From an uncultured bacterium (lineage in GTDB: Bacteria > Auribacterota > Tritonobacteria > UBA1439), in contig CALLYX010000087.1 of NCBI GenBank assembly GCA_937858775.1, forward strand, positions 1 through 11,354: DNA of 11,354 nt. The letters run 5' to 3'. A program made the translations under genes and the position numbers. A model generated the notes under the pieces. That model had not been told where the DNA came from. It was given only the letters and a program-made list of their open reading frames with translations, and did no database searches. Below are positions 4,637 through 11,354 of this stretch, piece after piece. Every line of letters begins with the position of its first letter. Position 1 is the first letter of the stretch.

Positions 4637-6976
4637 TTACTCCCGCGCCAGCGAGCCGGCCGCGAGAAGCGCGATCCCGTACGCCCCGGCCGCCAGCAGG
4701 TAGACCGCCCTGAAACCGAGCGACATCGCGATCATCACGCTCAAGACGCTCCCGACCACCGTCGCGTAGGAGTTCATCGCCCACCCCCACGGGACCAGGC
4801 GCAGGCGGCGCCGCCCCAGGATCCTCACCCCCGCCGGGAACGGCATCCCGAGAAAGAAGCCGTGGAGACCGGCGGCGGCGACGGCGAGAGAGACGCGGCC
4901 GGGCGTCGAGATCAAGAGGCCCCGGGCTACGACCATCGGGAGGAGCCGGACGGCCGCAACGATGAGGGCGATGTTCACGGCGAGGACGGCGCGCAGCCCC
5001 CTCGGCTCGGAGACGCCGAGCCGGCGGCTGCAGAGCGACCCGAGGCCCGCGGCGGCAAGGAGGGAGGATAGAACGACCGCGAGTGAGAGGGACGGGTGGC
5101 CGAGCAGCAGTGTGAGGCGTTGCATAAGGCAGATCTCGACGAAGATGAAGCCGAACCCAAGGGTGGCGAAGTAGGCGATCGGGAGGAGCGCCGCGGGCGT
5201 GAGTTCGCAGCCTTGGGCCCTCGCCATCGGCAGGATGAGGAAGACGAAGGAGAGGACGGCGGCCTCCGCGAGGATGCAGAGTAGGATGAAGTCGCCGTGG
5301 GGGACGACCTTGAAATATTTCATGTCGTTGTACCATGAGATCGTCCTCGGCAGGCCGGGGTCCCTCGTACGCCCCCACGATACGTAATGGTTGATGAACG
5401 GCCAGTCGTCCGTCGACGGGGCGAGGATCGCCACGTCCCTGCGGTACCATTTTCGCGGGTCCCGGGAACGGAGGAATCTTTCGTACCACGACCCCTCGCG
5501 GACGACCCGGTCGGGGAGGAAGCGCGGCGCGAGCCTCATCTGCCCGGCGAGATCGAGTATCCGGTCGATCTCGGGCGTCGTCCACGGCGACTTCTTGACG
5601 TACGTGTCGTCGTTCAGGATGACGATATGCCGCCACGGCTCCGCCACCCCGTCCAGGCGAAGCGCCTCCATCGCGACGGAGGCGACGCGGATATCGCCGT
5701 GACGCCGGAGGTTGACGATGCCGTCCGGGGTAAGGCGCCGCAGGTAGAGCCGGAACGCCTCCACCGTCACGAGGTACGTCTCCGAGACGTTCAGCGCCCC
5801 GGAGGCCAGCGCGACGGGGGTGAAGTTGTTCACCTGCTGGATGACGTCGAACGCCTCCCGCGTGCGCTCGAGGTAGCTCCTCCCCTCCGCGCAGACCATC
5901 CGGATGTGCGGCTTCTCGTACGGGCGCCCGATGAAACCCGCGAACTTCTTCACAACCGCCTCGACGACCAGCGGGTCCATCTCGATCCCCACGACCTCCC
6001 TCGCCCCGAACCCGGCCGCGGCTACGACCTCGTGGCTCCCCGCCGCCCCGATGACGGCGACGCGCCCCGGTTCCCTGAGCCTGTAGACGAGCGAATCGCG
6101 CCTCCCGCCCCACTTCGCCTTGTCGAAGCCGCGCTCGAAGTCGCCGTCGAAACGGATGAGGCTCGACTGGTTGGTCCCGCCGTCAATCCAGAGCACGGCG
6201 AGGTCGGGGCCCCACTCGGCGACATCAACGCGCGAGAGCGCCCCCCAGCGGCTCCATCGGATCCGGCCGGCCAGCCAATCCTTCTTGAAGACGCGCTTGT
6301 GGTCGCGCGGGATCATGGGGACGATCCCCCCGGCGAAAGGCGAGAGTGCGGCCGCGGCGAGGACGGCGAAGATGAGGGCCGCCCTGCAGGCGCGCGTGCA
6401 TCCGTCGGATAGGAGGAGGGCGGAGGCGAGCGCCATCGCCGCGACGACGCACGCGGTCCCCATCGGCTTCAGCGGGGTGATGCAGATGAAGAGAAGGAGG
6501 CAGCCGCCCCCCGCCCCGAGAAGGTCGCCGAAGTAAAGGCGGTCCGCCTGTTCGCTCCAGGCGGAGAGGCCGATGCTCACGGCCCTCCCGACGAAGTAGA
6601 AAGGCGCCCCTATGACCGCGTAGTAGAGGAGGAGGTAGAAGATCTGCAGGCCCTGGCCGCTCAGCGCGTGGGAGACCTTTACGGGGGAGAGATGCGCGAA
6701 GGCCATCGCGAGCAGCGCTACGCCCGCGAAGGCGGCGGCCGCGCGCCGCATCGCCCGCGCCGCATCCTCGTTCGCGGGAAGGCCGCGCAGGTTCAAAACG
6801 ACCCCGGCGAGGCCGAGGCCGAAGAGCGCGGTCGAGATGATCAGGAACGCGTAATGCGCGAAGAAGAGGAACGAGAAGACCCTCACGAAGGTGAGCTCAA
6901 GCAGGAGCGAACCGGCGGAGACGAGGCCGATCGCCGCGACGATCCGGGTCGTGGACGGTTTCATGCGCTTTTTCAC
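4637..6976 (-). CDS. Polytopic membrane protein with embedded spermidine-synthase-like domain
   Basis: 779 residues with about seven N-terminal membrane spans (to ~residue 220), a soluble Rossmann-type core (~250-545) and about seven C-terminal spans. This matches the bacterial family often annotated fused MFS/spermidine synthase. In the core, VIGAAGSHEVV (~306-316) stands where aminopropyltransferases have a GGGDG glycine loop, followed by the acidic GIEMDPLVV at the end of the next strand. The usual DxxDP-type catalytic loop after that is replaced by VIQQVNNF, so ordinary putrescine aminopropyl transfer is doubtful. The C-terminal half contains FGFIFVEICLMQR and GMPFPAGVR, typical of the family. 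The start is GTG 6976 or ATG 6964; neither has a clear Shine-Dalgarno. The substrate is unknown; polyamine synthesis is only an analogy. Confidence 0.85.
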   Translation of the reverse strand: MKKRMKPSTTRIVAAIGLVSAGSLLLELTFVRVFSFLFFAHYAFLIISTALFGLGLAGVVLNLRGLPANEDAARAMRRAAAAFAGVALLAMAFAHLSPVKVSHALSGQGLQIFYLLLYYAVIGAPFYFVGRAVSIGLSAWSEQADRLYFGDLLGAGGGCLLLFICITPLKPMGTACVVAAMALASALLLSDGCTRACRAALIFAVLAAAALSPFAGGIVPMIPRDHKRVFKKDWLAGRIRWSRWGALSRVDVAEWGPDLAVLWIDGGTNQSSLIRFDGDFERGFDKAKWGGRRDSLVYRLREPGRVAVIGAAGSHEVVAAAGFGAREVVGIEMDPLVVEAVVKKFAGFIGRPYEKPHIRMVCAEGRSYLERTREAFDVIQQVNNFTPVALASGALNVSETYLVTVEAFRLYLRRLTPDGIVNLRRHGDIRVASVAMEALRLDGVAEPWRHIVILNDDTYVKKSPWTTPEIDRILDLAGQMRLAPRFLPDRVVREGSWYERFLRSRDPRKWYRRDVAILAPSTDDWPFINHYVSWGRTRDPGLPRTISWYNDMKYFKVVPHGDFILLCILAEAAVLSFVFLILPMARAQGCELTPAALLPIAYFATLGFGFIFVEICLMQRLTLLLGHPSLSLAVVLSSLLAAAGLGSLCSRRLGVSEPRGLRAVLAVNIALIVAAVRLLPMVVARGLLISTPGRVSLAVAAAGLHGFFLGMPFPAGVRILGRRRLRLVPWGWAMNSYATVVGSVLSVMIAMSLGFRAVYLLAAGAYGIALLAAGSLARE

Positions 6977-7005
6977 GCCGGCGCGCCGTGGCCGGAATTT
7001 ATGGA

Positions 7006-7011
7006 AGTATA
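7006..7011 (-). promoter_or_regulatory. Possible -10 box for the membrane SpeE-like gene
   Basis: TATACT reads on the minus strand at 7011-7006, about 30 nt upstream of the GTG start, which would give a short leader of about 23 nt. No convincing -35 box lies 16-18 bp further upstream, so activator help or another sigma factor would be needed. Confidence 0.3.
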
Positions 7012-7407
7012 TCAGGGAAGGGCGGACAGCGCGCCGATTATTTCATTGGAATATCCGGGCGAAGGGGCATTGTAACGTAGCAATGCAAGGCGTTGTCCAT
7101 GAGGGTGGGGCGGCGACATCAGCGGCGCCGGGTTGCGTTCTACAAGGCCCGCTGCCTCCTTTGGCCGGCCCGTCTCGAAAACTCTTTCCCCCCGGAACTG
7201 GCTGAGACGCGTTCGCCCGGACGCGCGCCGTCCTTCCGCGATTGGAGCGGCGAAACACCCCTCGAATTGCCCTCCAAGGCCTTGCGAAGGGTCAAAACAG
7301 CGATACCGCCCCCCCGTGCGGAAAGATGCCGGGGTTCGCCCCCCGAATCACATTGCGAAGACTGCGCCTTTTCAACGCCCTTTTACGGGGCGTGCGCGGC
7401 GGATTTG

Positions 7408-7416
7408 TGCGATACT
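7408..7416 (+). promoter_or_regulatory. Possible extended -10 promoter of the HD/phosphoesterase/protease cluster
   Basis: TGC-GATACT has the TGn extension and a -10 like TATACT. It lies about 46 nt upstream of the HD start codon. No good -35 is visible, as extended -10 promoters can allow. A small dyad (7375-7393) overlaps the expected -35 zone and could be an operator. Confidence 0.3.
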
Positions 7417-7461
7417 CTTTTAACGCTGGGAGAACCCGCACCCTTCCGGAGGAGACGGGCG

Positions 7462-7971
7462 GTGGTCACGAGGGGGCTGCTCAAGGAACTCAGAAGGCAA
7501 TACGCCCTTCGCTGGCACGGCCCCCACGGTGTCTGCCACTGGGCCCGGGTGCGCGAGAACGGGCTTCGCCTCGCCCTGCTGACGGGGGCGCGGGTCGAGG
7601 TCGTGGAGCTCTTCGCCGTGCTGCACGACGCGCGGCGGGAGAGCGAGGGGCGCGACCCAGAGCACGGCCCGCGCGCGGCCGAGTTCGCGGCGACGCTGCA
7701 GGGGCGCCTCTTCACCCTTTCGGACCCCGACTTCGCGCTCCTGCGCACGGCGTGCGCCGACCATACGAAGATGCTCACGCACGGCGACATCACCGTGCAG
7801 ACTTGCTGGGACGCGGACCGGCTCGATCTCGGGCGCGTAAATATCGCCCCGCGGCCGGAGTACCTCTCCACCGCAGCCGCGAGAGACCCGGATTTCATCG
7901 CCTGGGCCCACCGCCGCAGCACACGCTTCGCGATCCCGGACATAGTCTACGGGGAATGGTCATGCGCTTGA
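7462..7971 (+). CDS. Small HD-domain hydrolase (uncharacterised family)
   Basis: 169 residues. HD-domain proteins are metal-dependent phosphohydrolases, often acting on nucleotides. Metal-ligand motifs are H26 in HGPHGVCHW (19-27), H55-D56 in AVLHDARRE, H68 in DPEHGPRAA, and D117/D119 in CWDADRLDLGRV. The pattern HG-x-x-HW-x-RV-x-x-NG is that of a widespread small bacterial family without an assigned substrate, as I recall it. The GTG at 7462 is chosen because GGAGGAG (7448-7454) lies 7 nt upstream; the frame is open further upstream, but that part has non-coding composition. The next gene starts inside its last codons, so translation is probably coupled. The fold is secure, the substrate unknown. 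Confidence 0.85.
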   Translation: MVTRGLLKELRRQYALRWHGPHGVCHWARVRENGLRLALLTGARVEVVELFAVLHDARRESEGRDPEHGPRAAEFAATLQGRLFTLSDPDFALLRTACADHTKMLTHGDITVQTCWDADRLDLGRVNIAPRPEYLSTAAARDPDFIAWAHRRSTRFAIPDIVYGEWSCA

Positions 7972-8939
7972 ACGGGGGCCCCGCCGCGGCCCGGCACCGC
8001 GCGGCGAGGCAAGCCCGGTTCGGGACGGCGCTCCTCCTCGCCGCGTACGCGGCCGTCGGCGCCGGCCGCGCCGGCGCCGGGCAAGTGTGGGGCTTCGCCG
8101 TGGTCTCCGACCCGCACGGCGCCGGGAGGGCGTGGCGGGCGGCGCTCGAGGAGATACGGGACCGGTCGGTCAATCCGCCCCCCGCCTTCCCGCCGGCGGA
8201 GCTGGTCGCCGTCGCCGGCGACATGGATCCGGCCCCGCCGCACTACGAGTCGTTCCTGAAGGTCTTTTCCCGCGCCGCGCCGCCCCCGCTCTTTCTGCCG
8301 GTGATCGGAAACCACAGCGACGAGGAGAAGCACGACGAGATCTGGTACGTCAGGGACACGATCATCCCGGCCATCCCCGGGGCCGTCAGGCGGCGGGCCG
8401 GCTCGTGCGACTTCCTCGTGGACCACCGCAACGCCCGCTTCGTCGTGGTCGACGCGTACACCGAGCTCGGGGCGAAGGGGGTCATCAACGAGGCGGGGAG
8501 GGAATGGGTCCGGCGGGCTATCGAGTCCGCGCCGCCGTCCATCGCGCACGTCTTCGTCTTCTCGCATGAGCCGGCGTTCCCCCGCTACCGCCACTTGGGC
8601 AGTTCGTTCAACGCCGATCCGCGCGCGCGCGACTCCTTCTGGCGCATGCTGGTGGCGAACCGCGGCAAGGTGAGGGCTTTCTTCACGGGGCACACGCACA
8701 GGTATTACCGGATGCGCGTGCGCGACCCCGGGGGGCGTGCCGCAGGGGACAGGTCGCGCTTCCCGGACGAGGATGGAGGCGTCTGGCAGGTGGACGCCGG
8801 CGCCGTCGGACCCGGCATCGCGCGCACGATCGTGCAAGTGCGGGTTGACGGGGCGAGGGTGGACGCGCGCGTTCTCCAGTCGGGATTCTGGAGGCCGGCG
8901 GCCTTCAGGGTCAGGGACGAGTGGGCGCTGCACGAATGA
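7962..8939 (+). CDS. Secreted calcineurin-like metallophosphoesterase
   Basis: 325 residues. The N-terminus has Arg residues, then a hydrophobic stretch (~22-38, FGTALLLAAYAAVGA) ending in an AGA-like cleavage site, so export is likely. All metallophosphoesterase motifs are present in order: D50-x-H52 (SDPHG), G-D87 (AGDMD), G-N117-H118 (IGNHSDE), H202 (FSHEP), H244-x-H246 (GHTHRYY). This predicts a two-metal phosphoesterase acting outside the cytoplasm; the substrate is not readable from sequence. The start could be ATG 7956 or ATG 7962; 7962 has GGGGA (7951-7955) 6 nt before it. It overlaps the HD gene by 10 nt and probably shares its transcript. Related secreted enzymes are sometimes called alkaline-phosphatase- or Icc-like. 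Confidence 0.9.
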   Translation: MRLNGGPAAARHRAARQARFGTALLLAAYAAVGAGRAGAGQVWGFAVVSDPHGAGRAWRAALEEIRDRSVNPPPAFPPAELVAVAGDMDPAPPHYESFLKVFSRAAPPPLFLPVIGNHSDEEKHDEIWYVRDTIIPAIPGAVRRRAGSCDFLVDHRNARFVVVDAYTELGAKGVINEAGREWVRRAIESAPPSIAHVFVFSHEPAFPRYRHLGSSFNADPRARDSFWRMLVANRGKVRAFFTGHTHRYYRMRVRDPGGRAAGDRSRFPDEDGGVWQVDAGAVGPGIARTIVQVRVDGARVDARVLQSGFWRPAAFRVRDEWALHE

Positions 8940-8997
8940 GACCGCCTTCCCCGCGCCTGCCTGCGGAACGCCGTATCTCTTCCCGGGGAGGTGGCGT

Positions 8998-10902
8998 ATG
9001 ATCTCGATCCGAGCGGCCGTCCTCCTGGGCCTCTTTCTCACCGCGGCCTTCCGCGCCTCCGCCGGGGCCGCCGACCCGTCCGCGGCGGCGAAGCTCGCCC
9101 CCTGGGTCGTCGAGCGGACTGAAGGGGGCGGCGAGGCCGAGTTCCTGATCGTCCTCGCCGACCAGGCGGACCTCTCGGGCGCGGCGGAGTTCGCCACGCG
9201 CGTCGAAAAGGGCATGTACGTCTTCGACACCCTCCTGAAGAAGGCCCGCGCCACGCAGCGGCCCATTCTCGACTGGCTGACCGCCCGCGGGATCGAGCAC
9301 CGCTCCTTCTACATCGTCAACGCGATCTGGGCGAAAGGGGGGCGCGACACCGTCCTCTCCCTCGCCTCGCGCGGCGACGTCGAGCGGATCGAGGGGAACC
9401 CGCAGATCCGCAACGATCTCCCCGCCCCGGCGGGGCGGACGGACCCGGGGGCGCGGGCGGGGATCGAGGCGAACATCAGCTATGTCCGCGCACCTGAGGT
9501 ATGGGCCCTTGGCTACACGGGGCAGGGGATCACGGTCGGCGGGCAGGATACCGGCTACGACTGGACCCATCCGGCCCTGAAGGGGCAATATCGAGGATGG
9601 GACGGCTCGGCCGCCGACCACGACTACAACTGGCACGACAGCATCCATTCGGGCGGCGGCCCCTGCGGCCACGATTCGATCGAGCCGTGCGACGACAACG
9701 GCCACGGCACGCACACCATGGGGACGGCCGTCGGCGGCGACGGGGGCTCGAACCGGATCGGCATGGCCCCGGGGGCGAAGTGGATCGGGTGCAGGAACAT
9801 GGCGGCCGGGGTCGGCACCCCCGCCTCGTACCTGGAGTGTTTCGAATTCTTCCTCGCGCCGTATCCCGTGGGCGGCGCCCCCGGAGACGGCGACCCGACC
9901 ATGGCCCCCGACGTGACGAACAACTCTTGGGGGTGCCCGGCCTCGGAGGGATGCTCCCGGGAGACGCTGAGGGCCGCGGTTGAAGCGCAGCGGGCCGCCG
10001 GGATCATGACGGTGGTCTCGGCGGGAAATGACGGGCCCAACTGCTCGAAGATCGCAGATCCGCCCGCGATCTACGACGCCTCGTATACCGTCGGGGCGCT
10101 GAAGAAGGGGGAGGACGCCATCGCCTCGTTCAGCAGTCGCGGGCCCGTGACAGCGGACGGAACGGAGATCGTCAAGCCGGACATCTGCGCCCCCGGCACG
10201 GCCATCAGGTCAAGCGTCCGGGGAGGGGGCTACCAGAGCATGCAGGGCACATCCATGGCCGGCCCCCATGTCGCGGGGGCGGTGGCGCTCCTCTGGTCCG
10301 CTAGGCCTGAGTTGAGAAGGCGGATCGACGAGACGGAGGACGCGCTCAACGCCGCGGCGGTCCACATCCCCTCCACGGCGTGCTCGAGCAGCGGGGTTCC
10401 CAACAATGTCTTCGGTTACGGTCGCTTGGACGTTCGGGCGGCGGTCGGGGATCCCCCCACGGCCGTTCCGACCGCCTCCCCGGCACCGACGCCCCCCCCG
10501 ACCGCCGTCCCGACATCGACGGTCACCCCGGACCCCACGCCATCGCCTTTCCACCCCGAGGAGATCGTGCTGAATGCGGTGTCGTTCGAGGAGGGCGAAA
10601 CGCTGACGGCGGAGTTCGTCTTGAGGCGGGATATCGCCAGGCCGTTCGCCGCTTACGCGGCCATCGTCCTCCCCGACTCCTCGACGGTCGACGCGGCGAC
10701 GCTCGGTCCCGTGAGGCCGGTCGCGGCGTTCATGCCGGCTCTCGGCGCGCCGTTCTCGCGCACGCTCATCTCCCGCCCCGTCCCGCCTGGAGCGCCGGCA
10801 GGGCGTTACGAGATCGTGGCGGCGTTCTTCGATCCGTACGCCCCTGTCACGGACAGGAGGGACGCCTTTCTCGAGGCCTCCGCCGCGTTCGAGACGCGGT
10901 GA
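8998..10902 (+). CDS. Secreted subtilisin-like (S8) serine protease with Pro/Thr linker and C-terminal domain
   Basis: 634 residues. The signal peptide covers ~1-25 (hydrophobic core AAVLLGLFLTAAF). An I9-type propeptide (~35-145) precedes the catalytic domain (~155-484). The catalytic triad is complete: D184 in GGQDTGYD, H236 in NGHGTHTMG, S419 in GTSMAGPHVAG; oxyanion-hole N344 lies in SAGNDG. A Pro/Thr/Ala-rich linker (~485-520, with two PTAVPT copies) leads to a ~110-residue beta-type domain with no recognised family, perhaps for substrate or surface binding. GGAGG (8987-8991) sits 6 nt before the ATG, which fixes the start although the frame is open further upstream. It lies 58 nt after the phosphoesterase and may be co-transcribed. 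Activity is predicted; the target is unknown. Confidence 0.95.
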   Translation: MISIRAAVLLGLFLTAAFRASAGAADPSAAAKLAPWVVERTEGGGEAEFLIVLADQADLSGAAEFATRVEKGMYVFDTLLKKARATQRPILDWLTARGIEHRSFYIVNAIWAKGGRDTVLSLASRGDVERIEGNPQIRNDLPAPAGRTDPGARAGIEANISYVRAPEVWALGYTGQGITVGGQDTGYDWTHPALKGQYRGWDGSAADHDYNWHDSIHSGGGPCGHDSIEPCDDNGHGTHTMGTAVGGDGGSNRIGMAPGAKWIGCRNMAAGVGTPASYLECFEFFLAPYPVGGAPGDGDPTMAPDVTNNSWGCPASEGCSRETLRAAVEAQRAAGIMTVVSAGNDGPNCSKIADPPAIYDASYTVGALKKGEDAIASFSSRGPVTADGTEIVKPDICAPGTAIRSSVRGGGYQSMQGTSMAGPHVAGAVALLWSARPELRRRIDETEDALNAAAVHIPSTACSSSGVPNNVFGYGRLDVRAAVGDPPTAVPTASPAPTPPPTAVPTSTVTPDPTPSPFHPEEIVLNAVSFEEGETLTAEFVLRRDIARPFAAYAAIVLPDSSTVDAATLGPVRPVAAFMPALGAPFSRTLISRPVPPGAPAGRYEIVAAFFDPYAPVTDRRDAFLEASAAFETR

Positions 10903-10975
10903 CGGCGCCCCCCCGCCGAAGCGGCTCTTCCCGGGGGGCAAGCCCTTCCGGCGGCGTGTTCCGGCCCCGCAACCC

Positions 10976-11302
10976 GGTGGCGCGGCGCTGTTCGTGATGG
11001 TGTCCCAGCAGATGGGCGTGGAGGCGCCGGACATGAGCCGCGTCGTCCAGGGCATCGTTGCCGGCGTGGGGTTCCTGGGCGCGGGCACCATCCTCAAAGG
11101 CAGTGGGGAGGAAAAGGTCCATGGCCTGACGACCGCTGCGGGCATCTGGCTCACCGCCGCCATCGGTACGGCGGCCGGGCTCTGCCTGGAAACCACCGCC
11201 GGGCTCAGTGCCGTGCTTGCCTTTGCCCTGCTGGGCGCCCTGCCGCTGCTGCAGCGGGTGCTGACGCGGGGCACCGGCGCGCCGCCAGATCGCAGCCAAT
11301 AG
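10976..11302 (+). pseudogene. MgtC/SapB-family membrane protein, C-terminal part, N-terminus missing
   Basis: The frame matches the MgtC/SapB family from about the GAALFVMVSQQ segment onward, with VQGIVAGVGFLGAGTIL (the family's most conserved stretch), HGLTTAAGIWLTAAIGTAAG, and a final hydrophobic segment. Roughly the first 50-60 residues, with the early membrane spans, are absent. Upstream of ~10982 the frame stays open but encodes non-membrane Arg/Pro-rich sequence that continues into the protease gene's other frame. The GTG at 10994 is only the first available start. Leucine is mostly CTG here, while the neighbouring genes prefer CTC. It is either foreign sequence joined at the end or a truncated insertion. 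MgtC-family proteins are linked to magnesium and acid stress. Confidence 0.8.
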
Positions 11303-11307
11303 CTTGC

Positions 11308-11324
11308 AGCGGAGACGCTCCGCT
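11308..11324 (+). terminator. Short hairpin after the MgtC fragment
   Basis: AGCGGAG / CTCCGCT (11308-11314 / 11318-11324) forms a 7-bp stem with a 3-nt loop, 6 nt after the stop codon. Only two T's end it and no T-run follows, so a terminator role is weakly supported. Confidence 0.3.
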
Positions 11325-11354
11325 TCACACTACATTTGCACGAGCGCGCTAACC

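Larger units (their letters stand above)
6977..7461. other. Divergent intergenic region
   Basis: About 485 bp separate the minus-strand membrane protein from the plus-strand HD gene. Frames open here have low G/C at third positions and odd composition, so I see no gene. Visible elements are the dyad GCATTG / CAATGC (7067-7072 / 7081-7086), a direct repeat TTGCGAAG (7282-7289 and 7353-7360), a short hairpin GGACG / CGTCC (7219-7223 / 7229-7233), and ACGCCC / GGGCGT (7375-7380 / 7388-7393) just before an extended -10-like TGCGATACT (7408-7416) that may serve the HD gene. Confidence 0.5.

Noticed and set aside
2898..4703. Second long plus-strand frame overlapping typA
   Set aside because: Arg/Gly/Pro-rich shadow of typA in another frame, without motifs.
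4338..6113. 591-codon minus-strand frame overlapping typA and the membrane protein
   Set aside because: Arg/Gly-rich product lacking domains; the overlapping 779-residue frame has clear membrane segments and family motifs.
7093..7461. Upstream in-frame extension of the HD protein (292 residues in all)
   Set aside because: The extension has mixed third positions and odd composition; a strong Shine-Dalgarno marks GTG 7462.
7947..9266. Long antisense frame opposite the phosphoesterase and protease start
   Set aside because: Arg/Pro/His-rich shadow; the plus-strand genes have complete catalytic motif sets.
10455..10545. Repeats in the protease Pro/Thr linker as a DNA-level repeat array
   Set aside because: Only two PTAVPT units with differing codons; a usual low-complexity linker, not a tandem or CRISPR-like array.

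Overview
This window is very GC-rich bacterial DNA with strongly G/C-ending codons, Shine-Dalgarno-led genes and a sigma70-type promoter. The content (a bacterial deoxyhypusine-synthase homologue, a large membrane protein with an embedded spermidine-synthase-like domain, an S8 protease with a Pro/Thr linker) suggests an uncultured or poorly sampled lineage, perhaps of the PVC/Omnitrophota/Aureabacteria kind. That assignment is an impression from gene families and not a measurement. Both ends look unusual and may be assembly or amplification artefacts.

Layout. Bases 1-346 form one gapless imperfect palindrome: the start of the deoxyhypusine-synthase-like gene (250-1413, +) is mirrored, in degraded form, running out of the window on the minus strand. 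Next comes about 800 bp without a convincing large gene (1414-2228). It holds G/C-rich hairpins, a possible 28-codon ORF followed by a terminator-like structure, and a clear promoter with a structured leader for a cold-shock protein (2229-2429, +). After a hairpin-rich spacer comes typA/bipA (2713-4614, +). Convergent to it, on the minus strand, is a 779-residue polytopic membrane protein with a spermidine-synthase/methyltransferase-like core (4637-6976).

A divergent intergenic region of about 485 bp separates this from a plus-strand cluster: a small HD-domain hydrolase (7462-7971), a secreted metallophosphoesterase overlapping it by 10 nt (7962-8939), and a secreted subtilisin-family protease 58 nt further on (8998-10902). 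The last ~370 bases hold the C-terminal part of an MgtC/SapB-family membrane protein that lacks its N-terminus and uses different codons from the rest. It reads like foreign sequence joined at about 10976-10985.

How the genes fit together. The cold-shock protein and TypA are both linked to translation and ribosome assembly under stress or cold. The DHS-like enzyme and the SpeE-like membrane protein share a polyamine-type fold theme, but both have lost key residues, so their chemistry is open. The HD hydrolase, phosphoesterase and protease look like one transcription unit without an obvious common pathway. I see no CRISPR array, transposase, tRNA or rRNA gene. The least explained parts are the palindrome with its one-directional A/T-to-G/C differences, the altered DHS active site, and the structured leader and small RNA/ORF candidates around 1.8-2.2 kb.
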